A stretch of 64,000 nt of DNA from UBA9214 sp964443845 (GTDB taxonomy: Bacteria; Pseudomonadota; Gammaproteobacteria; UBA9214): the NCBI GenBank assembly GCA_964443845.1, contig CAYUFA010000003.1:1-64000 (forward strand), read 5' to 3'. The notes below the pieces were generated by a model. The model saw only the letters and a list, made by a program, of their open reading frames with translations. It ran no database searches and had not been told where the DNA came from. The position numbers were made by a program, and so were the translations under genes. Positions 26,098 to 35,330 of this stretch are shown here, in pieces (the stretch's first letter is position 1; each line of letters opens with the position of its first letter).

Positions 26098-28749
26098 CTA
26101 TGCCGGTGCCTTCCTGGCGCTGCGCCGCAGGCGCGCCAACAGGCGCCGCGCCAGGTCGCCGAACAGTTCGGTCTGGGTCGGGTGCGGATGGATCGCCTCG
26201 CCCACCTGCTCCAGCGTCAGGTTGCCGGCCACCATCATCACCGCCTCGCCGATCAGCGTGTCGGCGTGGTCGGCCAGGAAGTGCACACCGACAATGCGAT
26301 GCGTGGCCCTGTCGGCGACGATCTTGATCATCCCGTGCGTCTCGTGGTTGATCATGGCCTTGGCGTCGATATTCATCGGCACCTTCACCTCGGCGATGTC
26401 CATGCCCTGCGCCTTCGCCTGTTCTGCCGACAGGCCGACGAATGCGGCCTGCGGGCGCGAGAAGATCACGCCGCAGTCCCTGTTCTGGTCGTACTGCAGG
26501 TTTTCACCGAGAATGGTCGCGGCCGCCACCCGGCCCTGCTGCGCCGCGGTGTGCGCCAGCATCAGCCCGCCGATCACATCGCCCACGGCAAAGATGTGCG
26601 GGACGCTGGTGCGGCAGCGCCGGTCGGTGGTGATGATACTGCGTTCGCTGGCCACACCGGCCTCCTCCAGGCCGAGACCGGTCAGCACCGGACGCTTGCC
26701 GGTGGCCAGGATGACATGGTCCACGCTCAGGTTATGCGACTTGCCCTCCGCATCCTTGCAGGCCACCTTCATCTTGCCGGGGCTACCGCTGATCCTGGAC
26801 ACCGCGGCACCGGTCAGCACATCGAGGCGCGCTTCGTTGACCAGGATTTCGGTCAGGTTCTTCGCGATCTCCGGCTCCACCTCGGCCAGGATGCGCGGCT
26901 GGGCCTCCAGCAACGTGACCCGGGCACCGAAGTCCCGGAAGATCTGCGCCATCTCCACACCGATCGCACCGCCACCGATCACCGCCAGCCTCTCGGGTGG
27001 CGCCGCCAGCGCCCACACAGTATCGGAAGTCAGCACACCCCCGCTGTCCAGTCCTTCCTGTACCCCGGGAATCGGCGGCACGAACGGCGGTGCGCCGGTG
27101 GCGATCACGGCACTGCCGAAGGTTATGGTCCTGCCGGCCGTACCTTCCGGCGGGGCCGCGCGGACGTGCGGATCCGCGCTGTTGGTCGAGGTATGCAGTG
27201 CCAGGGTGTGGGCATCGACGAAGCTGCCAAAGCCCTGCACGTACTCGATGCGCACGCCCCTGTCGGTCTTCAGCGCCATCTCGCCGCGGGTTTCCAGCAC
27301 CTGGCGGCGGTGCGCCTCGAGATCCTTCCATACCAGCTTCGCCTTGTCCGTACCGGTCACGCCCAGCAGGGCGTCCTGTGCACGATCGCGCATGCGGTCG
27401 GCCGCGGCGCGCCAGGCCTTGGACGGGATACAGCCGCGCCACAGGCATTCCCCGCCGGGGAACGGGGCATCGTTGACCAGCGCCACCTTCAGCTTGTGTC
27501 CGACCAGGTCGCGCGCGCAGTCCTCGCCACCCGGACCGCCGCCGATGACCACCACGTCGTAGTCCCACTCGCCGGCCGGGATTGCCGGCCCGGCCGGACC
27601 CATCCAGTCGGACGGGGCATGAATCAGTTCTTTCAGGGTCTGCAGGAAGAGCGCGACGTCGGCACCGTTGATGACGCGGTGGTCGGCCGTGACCGTGAAC
27701 GCGCTGCCGCGCTCGGTCTCCGAGGAAATAGCCAGGATCGCGGCCAGCCCGGGCGTGGCGATGGCATCGAAATAACTGACATCGAACATGCCCATGTTGG
27801 AAATCTGGAAGGTTGCCCCGGTGAACTCCTCCGGGTTGAGGTGACGGGACCGGGCACGTGCCACGAGGTCCTTCCAGTCATGGTTGAGTTCCGCCAGCTC
27901 GCGCAACTCGCAGCCGCGCAGGATGGGCACCACCAGCCCGCCGTCGTCGGCGGCCACCGCCATACCGATGTCGACCTGGCCGCGCTCGATCAGCTTGTCG
28001 TCCGGCTGGTAGCACCAGTTCATCTTCGGATGCCGGGCGATGGCCAGCCCGCAGGCGCGTGCGATCGCGACCGTGACGGACACGCCGGCGCCCTTGGCGG
28101 CTGCCATCAACCCGGCCAGCTGAATGTGCGCGGTGACATGGAAGGTCGGCATCGAAATCGAGGCGGACATGGCGCGCGCGATCGCCTTTTCCATGGACTT
28201 CATCGGCCGGCCGTTACCCGGGACGGGTACCTCGAACGGCGCCGGCGCGCGCTGTACATCGGCCGCGACCACAACGCCGCCGGGACCGGAACCGCTGAGC
28301 CGGTCGATATCGGTGCCGGTCTGTGCCGCCAGCCTGCGCGCCAGTGGCGAGGCCTGGGTGCCCTGCGGACGCGGGGTCGGCGTGACCCCGGCCGCTGCCG
28401 GGGCAACGGCCGCAGCAGTGGCCGGCTGCGCGGCGGGCGGTGCCGGCGGCCTGGCGGCAGCCGCCGCGGCACCGGGCCCGGCCGCGCTGGCGTCGACCTC
28501 GGACTGCGCTTCCACCAGATAGGCGATCGGGTGCGTGACCGGGACCACGGAGTCGACCGGTGCAATCGGTCCGGACAGGTAGCCGTCACGGAACACCTCG
28601 ACGTCCATCACCGCCTTGTCGGTCTCGACCGTGGCGACGATGTCGCCGCGCTTGACCGCGTCGCCGACCTGTTTTTCCCAGCTGACGATGACGCCTTCCG
28701 TCATGGTGTCGGAAAGCTGGGGCATCTTGATTACATAGGGCTCAGCCAT
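26098..28749 (-). CDS. Fused 2-oxoacid dehydrogenase E2 and E3: dihydrolipoyl acyltransferase plus dihydrolipoyl dehydrogenase
   Basis: A single 883-residue chain carries two enzymes of a pyruvate-dehydrogenase-type complex. Residues 1-80 form a lipoyl domain (TDKAV, Lys45). An Ala/Pro-rich linker and a peripheral-subunit-binding domain (about 135-170) follow. The E2 catalytic domain ends with ADHRVING (His near 357). From about residue 395 a complete flavin disulfide reductase starts: VVVIGGGPGG, redox pair CLWRGC (near 434/439), a second NAD site VIGGGAIGVE, and the catalytic HPHPTQTE near 852. E1 alpha and beta are encoded just upstream. Normally E2 and E3 are separate proteins. Confidence 0.92.
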   Translation of the reverse strand: MAEPYVIKMPQLSDTMTEGVIVSWEKQVGDAVKRGDIVATVETDKAVMDVEVFRDGYLSGPIAPVDSVVPVTHPIAYLVEAQSEVDASAAGPGAAAAAARPPAPPAAQPATAAAVAPAAAGVTPTPRPQGTQASPLARRLAAQTGTDIDRLSGSGPGGVVVAADVQRAPAPFEVPVPGNGRPMKSMEKAIARAMSASISMPTFHVTAHIQLAGLMAAAKGAGVSVTVAIARACGLAIARHPKMNWCYQPDDKLIERGQVDIGMAVAADDGGLVVPILRGCELRELAELNHDWKDLVARARSRHLNPEEFTGATFQISNMGMFDVSYFDAIATPGLAAILAISSETERGSAFTVTADHRVINGADVALFLQTLKELIHAPSDWMGPAGPAIPAGEWDYDVVVIGGGPGGEDCARDLVGHKLKVALVNDAPFPGGECLWRGCIPSKAWRAAADRMRDRAQDALLGVTGTDKAKLVWKDLEAHRRQVLETRGEMALKTDRGVRIEYVQGFGSFVDAHTLALHTSTNSADPHVRAAPPEGTAGRTITFGSAVIATGAPPFVPPIPGVQEGLDSGGVLTSDTVWALAAPPERLAVIGGGAIGVEMAQIFRDFGARVTLLEAQPRILAEVEPEIAKNLTEILVNEARLDVLTGAAVSRISGSPGKMKVACKDAEGKSHNLSVDHVILATGKRPVLTGLGLEEAGVASERSIITTDRRCRTSVPHIFAVGDVIGGLMLAHTAAQQGRVAAATILGENLQYDQNRDCGVIFSRPQAAFVGLSAEQAKAQGMDIAEVKVPMNIDAKAMINHETHGMIKIVADRATHRIVGVHFLADHADTLIGEAVMMVAGNLTLEQVGEAIHPHPTQTELFGDLARRLLARLRRSARKAPA

Positions 28750-28958
28750 GCAACGCCTGTCCTTCTTGATCGGTTCGACTCATGATCCACGCAGCCTGCG
28801 CGGAAAAGACCGGGGTGCGCGCTGCGCACCGGAATATTTCACAACACCCTGCCACCGACGGGTCGCGGAAAGATCCGCTCCTGCGGAAAGCGGGCCCGGC
28901 AGGAGCGCATCTCATGCGCAGCATGACTGAACAGGCTCCGCACGCTTGCCGGGAAGGG

Positions 28959-29939
28959 TCAAATCCCGAACATCTTCCGCACCGCCTCCACCACGTCATT
29001 GGCATCCGGCAGGGCGGCCTTCTCCAGCGCGTGGTTGTAGGGGATCGGAACATTCAGCGCAGACACGCGCACCGGTGCGGCATCCAGCTCGAAGAAGCAC
29101 TCCTCGTTGAGGATCGCCATCACCTCGGCACCGACACCCACGGCCGGTTCGGCCTCCTCCACGATCACCGCGCGGTGTGTTTTCGTGACCGAGGTGCGGA
29201 TGCCGGCGCGGTCGAGCGGACTCAGGGCATACAGGTCGATTACCTCGGCCTCGATGCCGTGGTGCTGCGCCAGCAGGTCGGCCGCCTGCAGGCACCAGTG
29301 CACGGAGATGTTGTAGCCGAACAGCGTGACGTCGCGACCCTCGCGCGTGATCTCGGAACCTACCAGCGGGTGGAAGTATTCCTCTTCCGGCACCTCACCC
29401 TTCATGTTGTACATGAGTTCGTGCTCGTTGATGAACACGGGATCGTTGCAGCGTACCGCGGACTTGAGCAGGCCATAGGCCTGGCGCGGGTTCGAGGGCG
29501 TGACCACGCGCAGCCCGGCGATGCCCATGAACACCTTCTCCATGCGCGCGGAGTGCTGCGATCCGAGCTGGTGCGCGGTACCGCCCGGCGAGCGCACCAC
29601 GATCGGCGCCAGCAGCTGGCCACCGGACATGTACCGTACCTTGGCGGCGGAATTGAACAGCTGGTCCATCGCCAGCCAGGCGAAGTTCACCGACATGATC
29701 TCGATGATCGGGCGCACCCCGAGGAACGAGGCACCGATGCCCAGTCCCGTGAAACCGTTTTCGGAAATCGGCGTGTCGATGACGCGCTGCTCACCGTATT
29801 TCTCATACAGGCCATGGGTCGCCTTGTAGGTACCGCCGGCGACCGCGATGTCCTCGCCCATGGCGATCACCAGCGGATCATTGGCCATTTCCTCGTCGTG
29901 GGCCCGGCGGATCGCCTCCCACATCATGATCTGCGCCAT
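28959..29939 (-). CDS. pdhB: 2-oxoacid (pyruvate) dehydrogenase E1 component beta subunit
   Basis: A transketolase-like beta subunit (326 aa) that forms the thiamine diphosphate site together with E1 alpha and decarboxylates the 2-oxoacid. It starts MAQIMMWEAIRRAHDEEM. MGEDIAVAGGTYKAT, the ISENGFTGLGIGA segment with the glutamate that activates the cofactor, and HSARMEKVFM are all visible. The stop of pdhA overlaps its start by one base. The fused E2-E3 gene follows after 209 bases. Pyruvate is the likeliest substrate, but acetoin or branched-chain acids cannot be excluded. Confidence 0.92.
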   Translation of the reverse strand: MAQIMMWEAIRRAHDEEMANDPLVIAMGEDIAVAGGTYKATHGLYEKYGEQRVIDTPISENGFTGLGIGASFLGVRPIIEIMSVNFAWLAMDQLFNSAAKVRYMSGGQLLAPIVVRSPGGTAHQLGSQHSARMEKVFMGIAGLRVVTPSNPRQAYGLLKSAVRCNDPVFINEHELMYNMKGEVPEEEYFHPLVGSEITREGRDVTLFGYNISVHWCLQAADLLAQHHGIEAEVIDLYALSPLDRAGIRTSVTKTHRAVIVEEAEPAVGVGAEVMAILNEECFFELDAAPVRVSALNVPIPYNHALEKAALPDANDVVEAVRKMFGI

Positions 29940-30931
29940 TACGTCACCCCGCCGCGGACCCAGGGATCATTGTCTGCCAGCACATACTTCTCCACCTCGG
30001 AGATATGCGGTTCCGGCGATTCGGTGGCGAAACGGATCACACCGTCCTCGATCTCGTCGAGGATCGCCGTGTCCATGTCCTTGTACTCCTGCAGGGTCAG
30101 TTTGCCGTCCTTGATGAGCCGGTCGCGCAACAGGATGATCGGGTCGCGCTTGCTCCACACGCGTTCCTCGGTACGGGTGCGGTAGGCGTTGGAATCGGAC
30201 ATCGAGTGGCCACGGTAACGATAGGTCATGAGTTCGAGGAAATACGGACCCTTGCCGCCGCGCACGTGGCGGATGGCCTTCACCGCGGCCTTGTGGACCA
30301 GCTCGACGTCCTGACCGTCTGCCTGCGCCGAGGGGATGTTATAGCCGGCCACGCGCTTGTACTGGTCGATCACGGCAGTGGAGCGGTCGATGCGCGTGCC
30401 GATACCGTACAGGTTGTTCTCGCACACATACAACACCGGCAGCTTCCACAGCGCCGCCATGTTGAGTGACTCGTGGAAGGTCCCCTGGTTGTTGGCAGCG
30501 TCCCCGAGGAAGCAGATGCAGATCTCGTCGCCGCCTTTCATCTGGATGGCCTTGGCGATGCCGGCAGCCAGCGGGAACGGGCCGCCGACCAGCGCGTACC
30601 CCCCCATGAAGCGGTGCGCCACATCGAAGATATGCATGGAACCGCCGCGGCCCTTGCTGACGCCGGTTTCCCTGGCGAACAGCTCGGCCATCACCGCGCG
30701 CGGGTCGGCGCCGGACTTGATGGCATGAATGTGGTCGCGGTAGCTGGTGATGACATAGTCGTGGCCGGTACGGGCCGCCTCCAGCACCCCGTGCGCACAG
30801 GCCTCCTCACCCGGGTACAGGTGCAGAAAGCCCCCGATGTTGCGCTCCACATAGGCCTCGTAACAGCGCTCCTCGAAACGGCGTGCAAACAGCATTTCCC
30901 GCAGCAGGCGTTTTTTGTCAGCGTCTTTCAT
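29939..30931 (-). CDS. pdhA: 2-oxoacid (pyruvate) dehydrogenase E1 component alpha subunit
   Basis: A 330-residue ThDP-binding alpha subunit. RRFEERCYEAYVERNIGGFLHL opens the protein, SKGRGGSMHIFD and the phosphorylation-loop-like YRYRGHSMSDSN are conserved, and the cofactor motif reads GDAANNQG ... ENN, with Ala in place of the usual second Gly of GDG. First gene of the pdhA-pdhB-(E2-E3) operon, divergent from the aminopeptidase at 31071. The heterotetrameric E1 form is the type found in many alphaproteobacteria and Gram-positives rather than the single-chain AceE of E. coli. Confidence 0.93.
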   Translation of the reverse strand: MKDADKKRLLREMLFARRFEERCYEAYVERNIGGFLHLYPGEEACAHGVLEAARTGHDYVITSYRDHIHAIKSGADPRAVMAELFARETGVSKGRGGSMHIFDVAHRFMGGYALVGGPFPLAAGIAKAIQMKGGDEICICFLGDAANNQGTFHESLNMAALWKLPVLYVCENNLYGIGTRIDRSTAVIDQYKRVAGYNIPSAQADGQDVELVHKAAVKAIRHVRGGKGPYFLELMTYRYRGHSMSDSNAYRTRTEERVWSKRDPIILLRDRLIKDGKLTLQEYKDMDTAILDEIEDGVIRFATESPEPHISEVEKYVLADNDPWVRGGVT

Positions 30932-31070
30932 GGGTCAGTCAATGCGGCGGATCACAGGCACTCGGCGGCCGGCACGGCAACAGGATTGAACACGGTCCCG
31001 CCCGGGGCTTGCGCCGCCATCTCCCTGATCTGTAAGGCAACAGCAGTACCCGAAACGGGACGAGCGCGAT

Positions 31071-32639
31071 ATGATCAGCGTTTTACCGGAATTGGTCAAG
31101 GCAAACCGCATGGAAATCCCTTTCCGACATGTCGAAAAAATCAAGATAAATCAACACAAAAAGGACTTGACCACAGACGCGGTCGATGCCCTGCCCTGTG
31201 TGATCCTGCTACTGCCGGCCGCAGCCGCGCAGGTGCCCTGGCGCCGGCTTCCGTACGGGACCCTGCTGCGCACGCGCTGGCAACGCGCCGTGCGCCGCGA
31301 CCGGGACACCGACCAGTTGCTGACCGAACTGCCCAACACGGCGGCCACCCGCGTGCTCCTGCACTCCCTCAAGCCGGACAGCGATGCGTTCACCCTGCTG
31401 ACGGCTGCGCGCAAGCTCGCCGCGGCCGCACGGGCCACCGACCCGGCGCGCATCGGCATCCAGGCCTGGGGCTTCGAGGCCGCGGACAGCGCCGGAGCGC
31501 TGGAACTGCTGTGTGCCGCCCTGCTCGCCAATGCCTGCCCGATGCCGAGTTTCAAGTCAAAACCGGCGCCACCGGCGGCCCTGCGCCGCATCGACCTGCA
31601 CGGCGTGGCAGCCCCCCTGGACCTCGCGCCGTTGCAGGCCGAGGCCAGTGGCAACCACCTGGCGCGCTGGCTGTCCGCCCTGCCCGGCAACGAACTCACA
31701 CCCGGCCGCTATCGCCGTTTCATCGCCGGCCTGGCCAGGCAGCAGGGCTGGCAGATGCAGTTCCTCAACCGCAAGCGGCTGCACGAACTGGGCGCAGGGG
31801 CATTTCTGGCCGTGTGCCAGGCCAGCCCGGAGCCGGATGCGGGGATCGTGCACCTGCGCTACCGGCCGCCCCGCGGGTCTGCGCGCAAACCGGCGCGCAC
31901 GCTGGCGCTGGTCGGCAAGGGGATCTGCTTCGACACCGGCGGTGTCAACGTGAAGCCGGCGAAGCACATGAACGGCATGCACGAGGACATGCAGGGCAGC
32001 GCCGTGGCACTCGGCACCCTGCTGGCATTGACCCTGCAGCGGGTGGATTTCGCCGTCGACTGCTGGCTGGCGCTGGCGGAGAACCACATCGGCAGCCGCG
32101 CGTACAAGCCCAATGACGTGGTCACGGCCTGCAACGGCACCAGCATCGAGATCCGGCACACCGACGCCGAGGGCCGCATGGTGCTGGCCGACACCCTGGC
32201 GCTGGCCAGCCGCGGAAAACCGGACGTGATGATCGACTACGCCACGCTGACCGGTACCTGCGTCTATGCACTGTCCACGCGCTACAGTGGAGTGTTCAGC
32301 AACCGGAACACGCTGCTCGACACGCTGATCGCGGCCGGCCGCGGCAGCGGGGAACGCGTCTGGCCGTTTCCACAGGACGCGGACTTCGACGAGGCACTGA
32401 AATCGGACATCGCCGATACCCTGCAATGCACCCTGGAGGGCGACGCCGATCACATCCTGGCCACCCGCTTCCTGAACCGCTTCGTCGATCCGGCCATTCA
32501 CTGGATCCACGTCGATCTCTCCGCCAGCAGCCACAAGGGCGGACTGGCGCACATCCCCACCGACACCACCGGATTCGGGGTACGCTTCACGCTGCACCTG
32601 CTCGCACGCCACGCACTGCTGGACGGCACATGGAACTGA
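31071..32639 (+). CDS. Leucyl aminopeptidase family (M17) metallopeptidase
   Basis: A cytoplasmic zinc/manganese aminopeptidase. The C-terminal catalytic domain has GKGICFDTGG (Lys and Asp metal ligands), the MHEDMQGSA segment and the signature HTDAEGRMVLADTL (usually NTDAEGR, so the first Asn is His here). The N-terminal half is divergent from PepA. At 522 aa it is in the family range. The ATG at 31071 or the one at 31110 (MEIPFRHVEK) could be the start; neither has a clear ribosome site. It overlaps pyrC by 10 bases. Confidence 0.9.
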   Translation: MISVLPELVKANRMEIPFRHVEKIKINQHKKDLTTDAVDALPCVILLLPAAAAQVPWRRLPYGTLLRTRWQRAVRRDRDTDQLLTELPNTAATRVLLHSLKPDSDAFTLLTAARKLAAAARATDPARIGIQAWGFEAADSAGALELLCAALLANACPMPSFKSKPAPPAALRRIDLHGVAAPLDLAPLQAEASGNHLARWLSALPGNELTPGRYRRFIAGLARQQGWQMQFLNRKRLHELGAGAFLAVCQASPEPDAGIVHLRYRPPRGSARKPARTLALVGKGICFDTGGVNVKPAKHMNGMHEDMQGSAVALGTLLALTLQRVDFAVDCWLALAENHIGSRAYKPNDVVTACNGTSIEIRHTDAEGRMVLADTLALASRGKPDVMIDYATLTGTCVYALSTRYSGVFSNRNTLLDTLIAAGRGSGERVWPFPQDADFDEALKSDIADTLQCTLEGDADHILATRFLNRFVDPAIHWIHVDLSASSHKGGLAHIPTDTTGFGVRFTLHLLARHALLDGTWN

Positions 32640-33661
32640 CCCTGCCCCGGCCGGACGACTGGCATCTGCACGTGCGCGACGGCACCGCACTGTGCGACGT
32701 CATCGCGCACACCGCGCGCCGGTTCGCCCGCGCCATCATCATGCCCAACCTGAAACCTCCGGTCACCACGACGCCACTGGCACGCGCCTACCGCGCGCGC
32801 ATCCGCGCCGCACTGCCGGACGACAGTGACTTCGTCCCGCTGATGACGCTGTACCTGACGGACCACACCACGGCCGACTGCGTGCGGGAGGCCGCGCAGA
32901 GTGGCATCGTCCACGGCGTCAAGCTCTACCCGGCCGGCGCCACCACCCACTCCGATGCCGGCGTCACCGACATCGGCAATGTCGGGGCCGCGCTGGAAGC
33001 ACTGCAGGAGCACGGCATGCCGCTGCTGGTGCACGCCGAGATCACCGACGCCACCGTGGACGTGTTCGATCGCGAGCGCGTGTTCATCGACCGGGTGCTG
33101 GAGCCGCTGACGCGGCGCTTTCCGCAACTGAAGATCGTGTTCGAGCACGTCACCACGCAGGAAGGGGTCGACTTCGTGCTGTCCGGAAGCCCGCGGCTGG
33201 CCGGGACGATCACCGCGCACCACCTGCTGCTGAACCGCAACGCCATGTTCAGCGGTGGTATCCGGACCCACCACTACTGCCTGCCGGTGCTGAAACGGGA
33301 ACCCCATCGCCAGGCACTGGTCAGGGCCGCGACCAGCGGCAACCCGAAATTCTTCCTTGGCACCGACAGTGCACCGCACGCGCGCGAGCGCAAGGAATCG
33401 GCCTGTGGCTGTGCCGGCATCTACACGGCGCATGCCGCACTCGAACTCTACGCCCAGGCCTTCGAGGAGGCCGGTGCACTGGACCGGCTGGCCGGATTTG
33501 CCAGCGAGTTCGGTGCGGACTTCTACGGACTGCCGCGCAACACGGGCACCGTGACGCTGGCAAAGCACGACTGGGTGGTGCCCGGGCACTATTCGCTGGG
33601 GGACTCCAGCGTGATCCCGCTGGCCGCAAACCAGACCCTGCACTGGCGTATCCGGGAATAA
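32630..33661 (+). CDS. pyrC: Dihydroorotase
   Basis: Closes carbamoyl aspartate to dihydroorotate in pyrimidine synthesis. The HLHVRD metal motif near the N-terminus, the carbamylated lysine in GVKLYPAGATTHSD, histidines in LLVHAEI and FEHVTT, and the GTDSAPHARERKE segment with the catalytic Asp all match the type II enzyme of E. coli (348 aa versus 343 here). I chose the ATG at 32630, inside the end of the aminopeptidase gene, since MELTLPRPDDWHLHVRDG fits the usual start. A GC-rich hairpin (33670-33687) follows the stop. Confidence 0.97.
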   Translation: MELTLPRPDDWHLHVRDGTALCDVIAHTARRFARAIIMPNLKPPVTTTPLARAYRARIRAALPDDSDFVPLMTLYLTDHTTADCVREAAQSGIVHGVKLYPAGATTHSDAGVTDIGNVGAALEALQEHGMPLLVHAEITDATVDVFDRERVFIDRVLEPLTRRFPQLKIVFEHVTTQEGVDFVLSGSPRLAGTITAHHLLLNRNAMFSGGIRTHHYCLPVLKREPHRQALVRAATSGNPKFFLGTDSAPHARERKESACGCAGIYTAHAALELYAQAFEEAGALDRLAGFASEFGADFYGLPRNTGTVTLAKHDWVVPGHYSLGDSSVIPLAANQTLHWRIRE

Positions 33662-33906
33662 GCAGCGAAGCGCCGCCGGGGCGGCGCCCGTGACAACCAT
33701 TGTACCCGCAGGCATGGACCTCGTCCGTGACGGCGAGCGGCGCCCGCGCGCGCCCGTGGGGCGTTCCAGCAACGCTCCGGTGCCAGCAGAGGCCTGCCGG
33801 CTGGCACCGGGCCACACCGCATCCTGGCTCATGTGCGTTTCCGGCAATCATCCGTTGCCCTGGTTCATTGATTCCAAAAGCAGAAGCCTTTCGGTATCCT
33901 GACTGC

Positions 33907-34566
33907 ATGATGGATGAGAACAGCAAGGCGCCGATCGCAACCCGTTTCCGCGGGTTCCTGCCGGTCGTGGTGGACCTGGAAACCGCCGGTTTCAACGCCA
34001 GACGCGATGCCCTGCTGGAAATCGCCGCCGTCACCCTCGACATGGACAGCGCCGGCTTCCTGCACCGGCGCGAGACCTTCGCCTGTCACGTGGAACCGTT
34101 CCCCGGCGCCAACCTGGACGCGGAATCGCTGGCGTTCACCGGCATCGATCCCTTCAACCCGTTTCGCATGGCCAGGCCGGAATACGATGCACTCGAGATC
34201 ATCTTCAAGCCGGTACGCCGGTTGATCCGCGAGACCGGCTGCAGCCGTGCGGTCCTGGTCGGCCACAACGCAGCGTTCGACCTCTCGTTCCTGAACGCGG
34301 CGGTGACCCGCACCGGCATCAAGCGCAACCCGTTCCACCCCTTCAGCACCTTCGACACGGTCCCCCTGGCCGGCATGGCCTACGGTCAGACCGTACTCGC
34401 GCGTGCGGTCGAGGCAGCGGGCATTGCGTGGGACAACGACAAGGCCCACTCGGCGATTTACGACACGGAACGGACAGCCGATCTGTTTTGCTCCATCATC
34501 AACCGCTGGAACGAGCTGAACCGGCAGCAGGCAGGTTCCGCGCCCCCGGCCGCAATCCACAGGTAA
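33907..34566 (+). CDS. rnt: Ribonuclease T
   Basis: A 3'-5' exoribonuclease of the DEDDh group that trims the 3' ends of tRNA and other small RNAs. The motifs are VVVDLETAGF (first Asp and Glu), GHNAAFDLSFL (Asp) and HSAIYDTERTADLF (His and Asp). Length 219 aa matches E. coli (215). Two adjacent ATG codons (33907 and 33910) can start it. The hypothetical gene at 34576 follows after 9 bases, so the two are probably co-transcribed. Confidence 0.96.
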   Translation: MMDENSKAPIATRFRGFLPVVVDLETAGFNARRDALLEIAAVTLDMDSAGFLHRRETFACHVEPFPGANLDAESLAFTGIDPFNPFRMARPEYDALEIIFKPVRRLIRETGCSRAVLVGHNAAFDLSFLNAAVTRTGIKRNPFHPFSTFDTVPLAGMAYGQTVLARAVEAAGIAWDNDKAHSAIYDTERTADLFCSIINRWNELNRQQAGSAPPAAIHR

Positions 34567-34575
34567 ACCAGAACA

Positions 34576-35130
34576 ATGACCGAGATACCCGACCTGAATG
34601 AACAAATCCTGATCAGCCACTCCGGCCTCATCCACCGGGTGGTGATGCACTGCAATCAACCCGGCTCGGTTCCCGACCTGGAGCAGGTGCTGGCGCTGGC
34701 CGAGGCCAATGACTGGACCCGGCTGGTCGGAGCGATTCGTTCGATCCTGTCCGGCAATCGGGATGAAAGCGTGCTGCAGGGGCTGGACGACGAGGATCGC
34801 ACGATCGTCGACTCGATACTCAAGGGCATCCAGGACCCCGCCACCCTGCCGCCGCTGCAGACCGATATCGACTCCGGCATGGCGGCCCCGGGCATCGCCG
34901 GCCTGATTCACGCCTCCAGGAACGGCAACCTGCACGCCCTGCAGATCACCGGCAACCTGGCCCGGCAGATGCTTGCCGCGGGTGGCGATATGGGCATCCT
35001 GGCCGGACGCCTGCGGCCGATGGTCGAGGGTGAACGCGACAGGGACAAGCTGACCGAGAAGATGTCCGAGCACGGCCAGAAACTGATGCTGGACATCATC
35101 GAGGAACTGCTCAAGCTCGAGGCCAACTGA
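34576..35130 (+). CDS. Conserved hypothetical protein downstream of rnt
   Basis: Not recognised. A 184-residue soluble, mostly helical protein with no cysteine pair motif, signal peptide or membrane segment. It has an acidic N-terminal half (DLEQVLALAEANDW, LDDEDRTIVDSILKGIQD) and a helical C-terminal half ending HGQKLMLDIIEELLKLEAN. Close spacing to rnt suggests one transcript and perhaps a linked role in RNA or redox metabolism; that is only inference. Confidence 0.75.
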   Translation: MTEIPDLNEQILISHSGLIHRVVMHCNQPGSVPDLEQVLALAEANDWTRLVGAIRSILSGNRDESVLQGLDDEDRTIVDSILKGIQDPATLPPLQTDIDSGMAAPGIAGLIHASRNGNLHALQITGNLARQMLAAGGDMGILAGRLRPMVEGERDRDKLTEKMSEHGQKLMLDIIEELLKLEAN

Positions 35131-35154
35131 ACAGGCAACTGGCCACGGAAGAAC

Positions 35155-35262
35155 ACACAGGAGCATCGCCCGGGCGCAGCGCAGGGAGTTCCGGAGATCG
35201 CCACGGACTTCCTCGAAGTCCTGGCGACAGGGATTGCTGCGCTGCGCTCGCAATGACGGGTA
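35155..35262. repeat. Intergenic palindromic repeat (CATTGCGAG...GGCGATCTCC type)
   Basis: Read on the minus strand this begins CCCGTCATTGCGAGCGCAGC and runs to GTGGCGATCTCC, the look of a widespread intergenic element. It contains the stem GGACTTC-CTC-GAAGTCC (35205-35221), extended by CGCCA/GGCG on both sides. The end sequence CAATGACGGG recurs at 35320-35328 as AATGACGGG and inside a small hairpin at 46919-46934. Confidence 0.5.
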
Positions 35263-35268
35263 TCGCGA

Positions 35269-35290
35269 TCGCCTGCAGGCAGGCTGCTAC
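35269..35290. repeat. REP-like element, copy 1
   Basis: TCGCCTGCAGGCAGGCTGCTAC; the same 22 bases with a single change occur at 49869-49890. The core GCCTGCAGGC is a perfect palindrome. Confidence 0.65.
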
Positions 35291-35330
35291 GGCAAATACC
35301 AGACGCAGGCGTGCCGCGCAATGACGGGAA

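Noticed and set aside
26182..28785. An 867-codon open frame on the plus strand
   Set aside because: It is antisense to the E2-E3 gene. High GC keeps antisense frames open; it shows no domain-like pattern and is rich in His, Arg and Gly.
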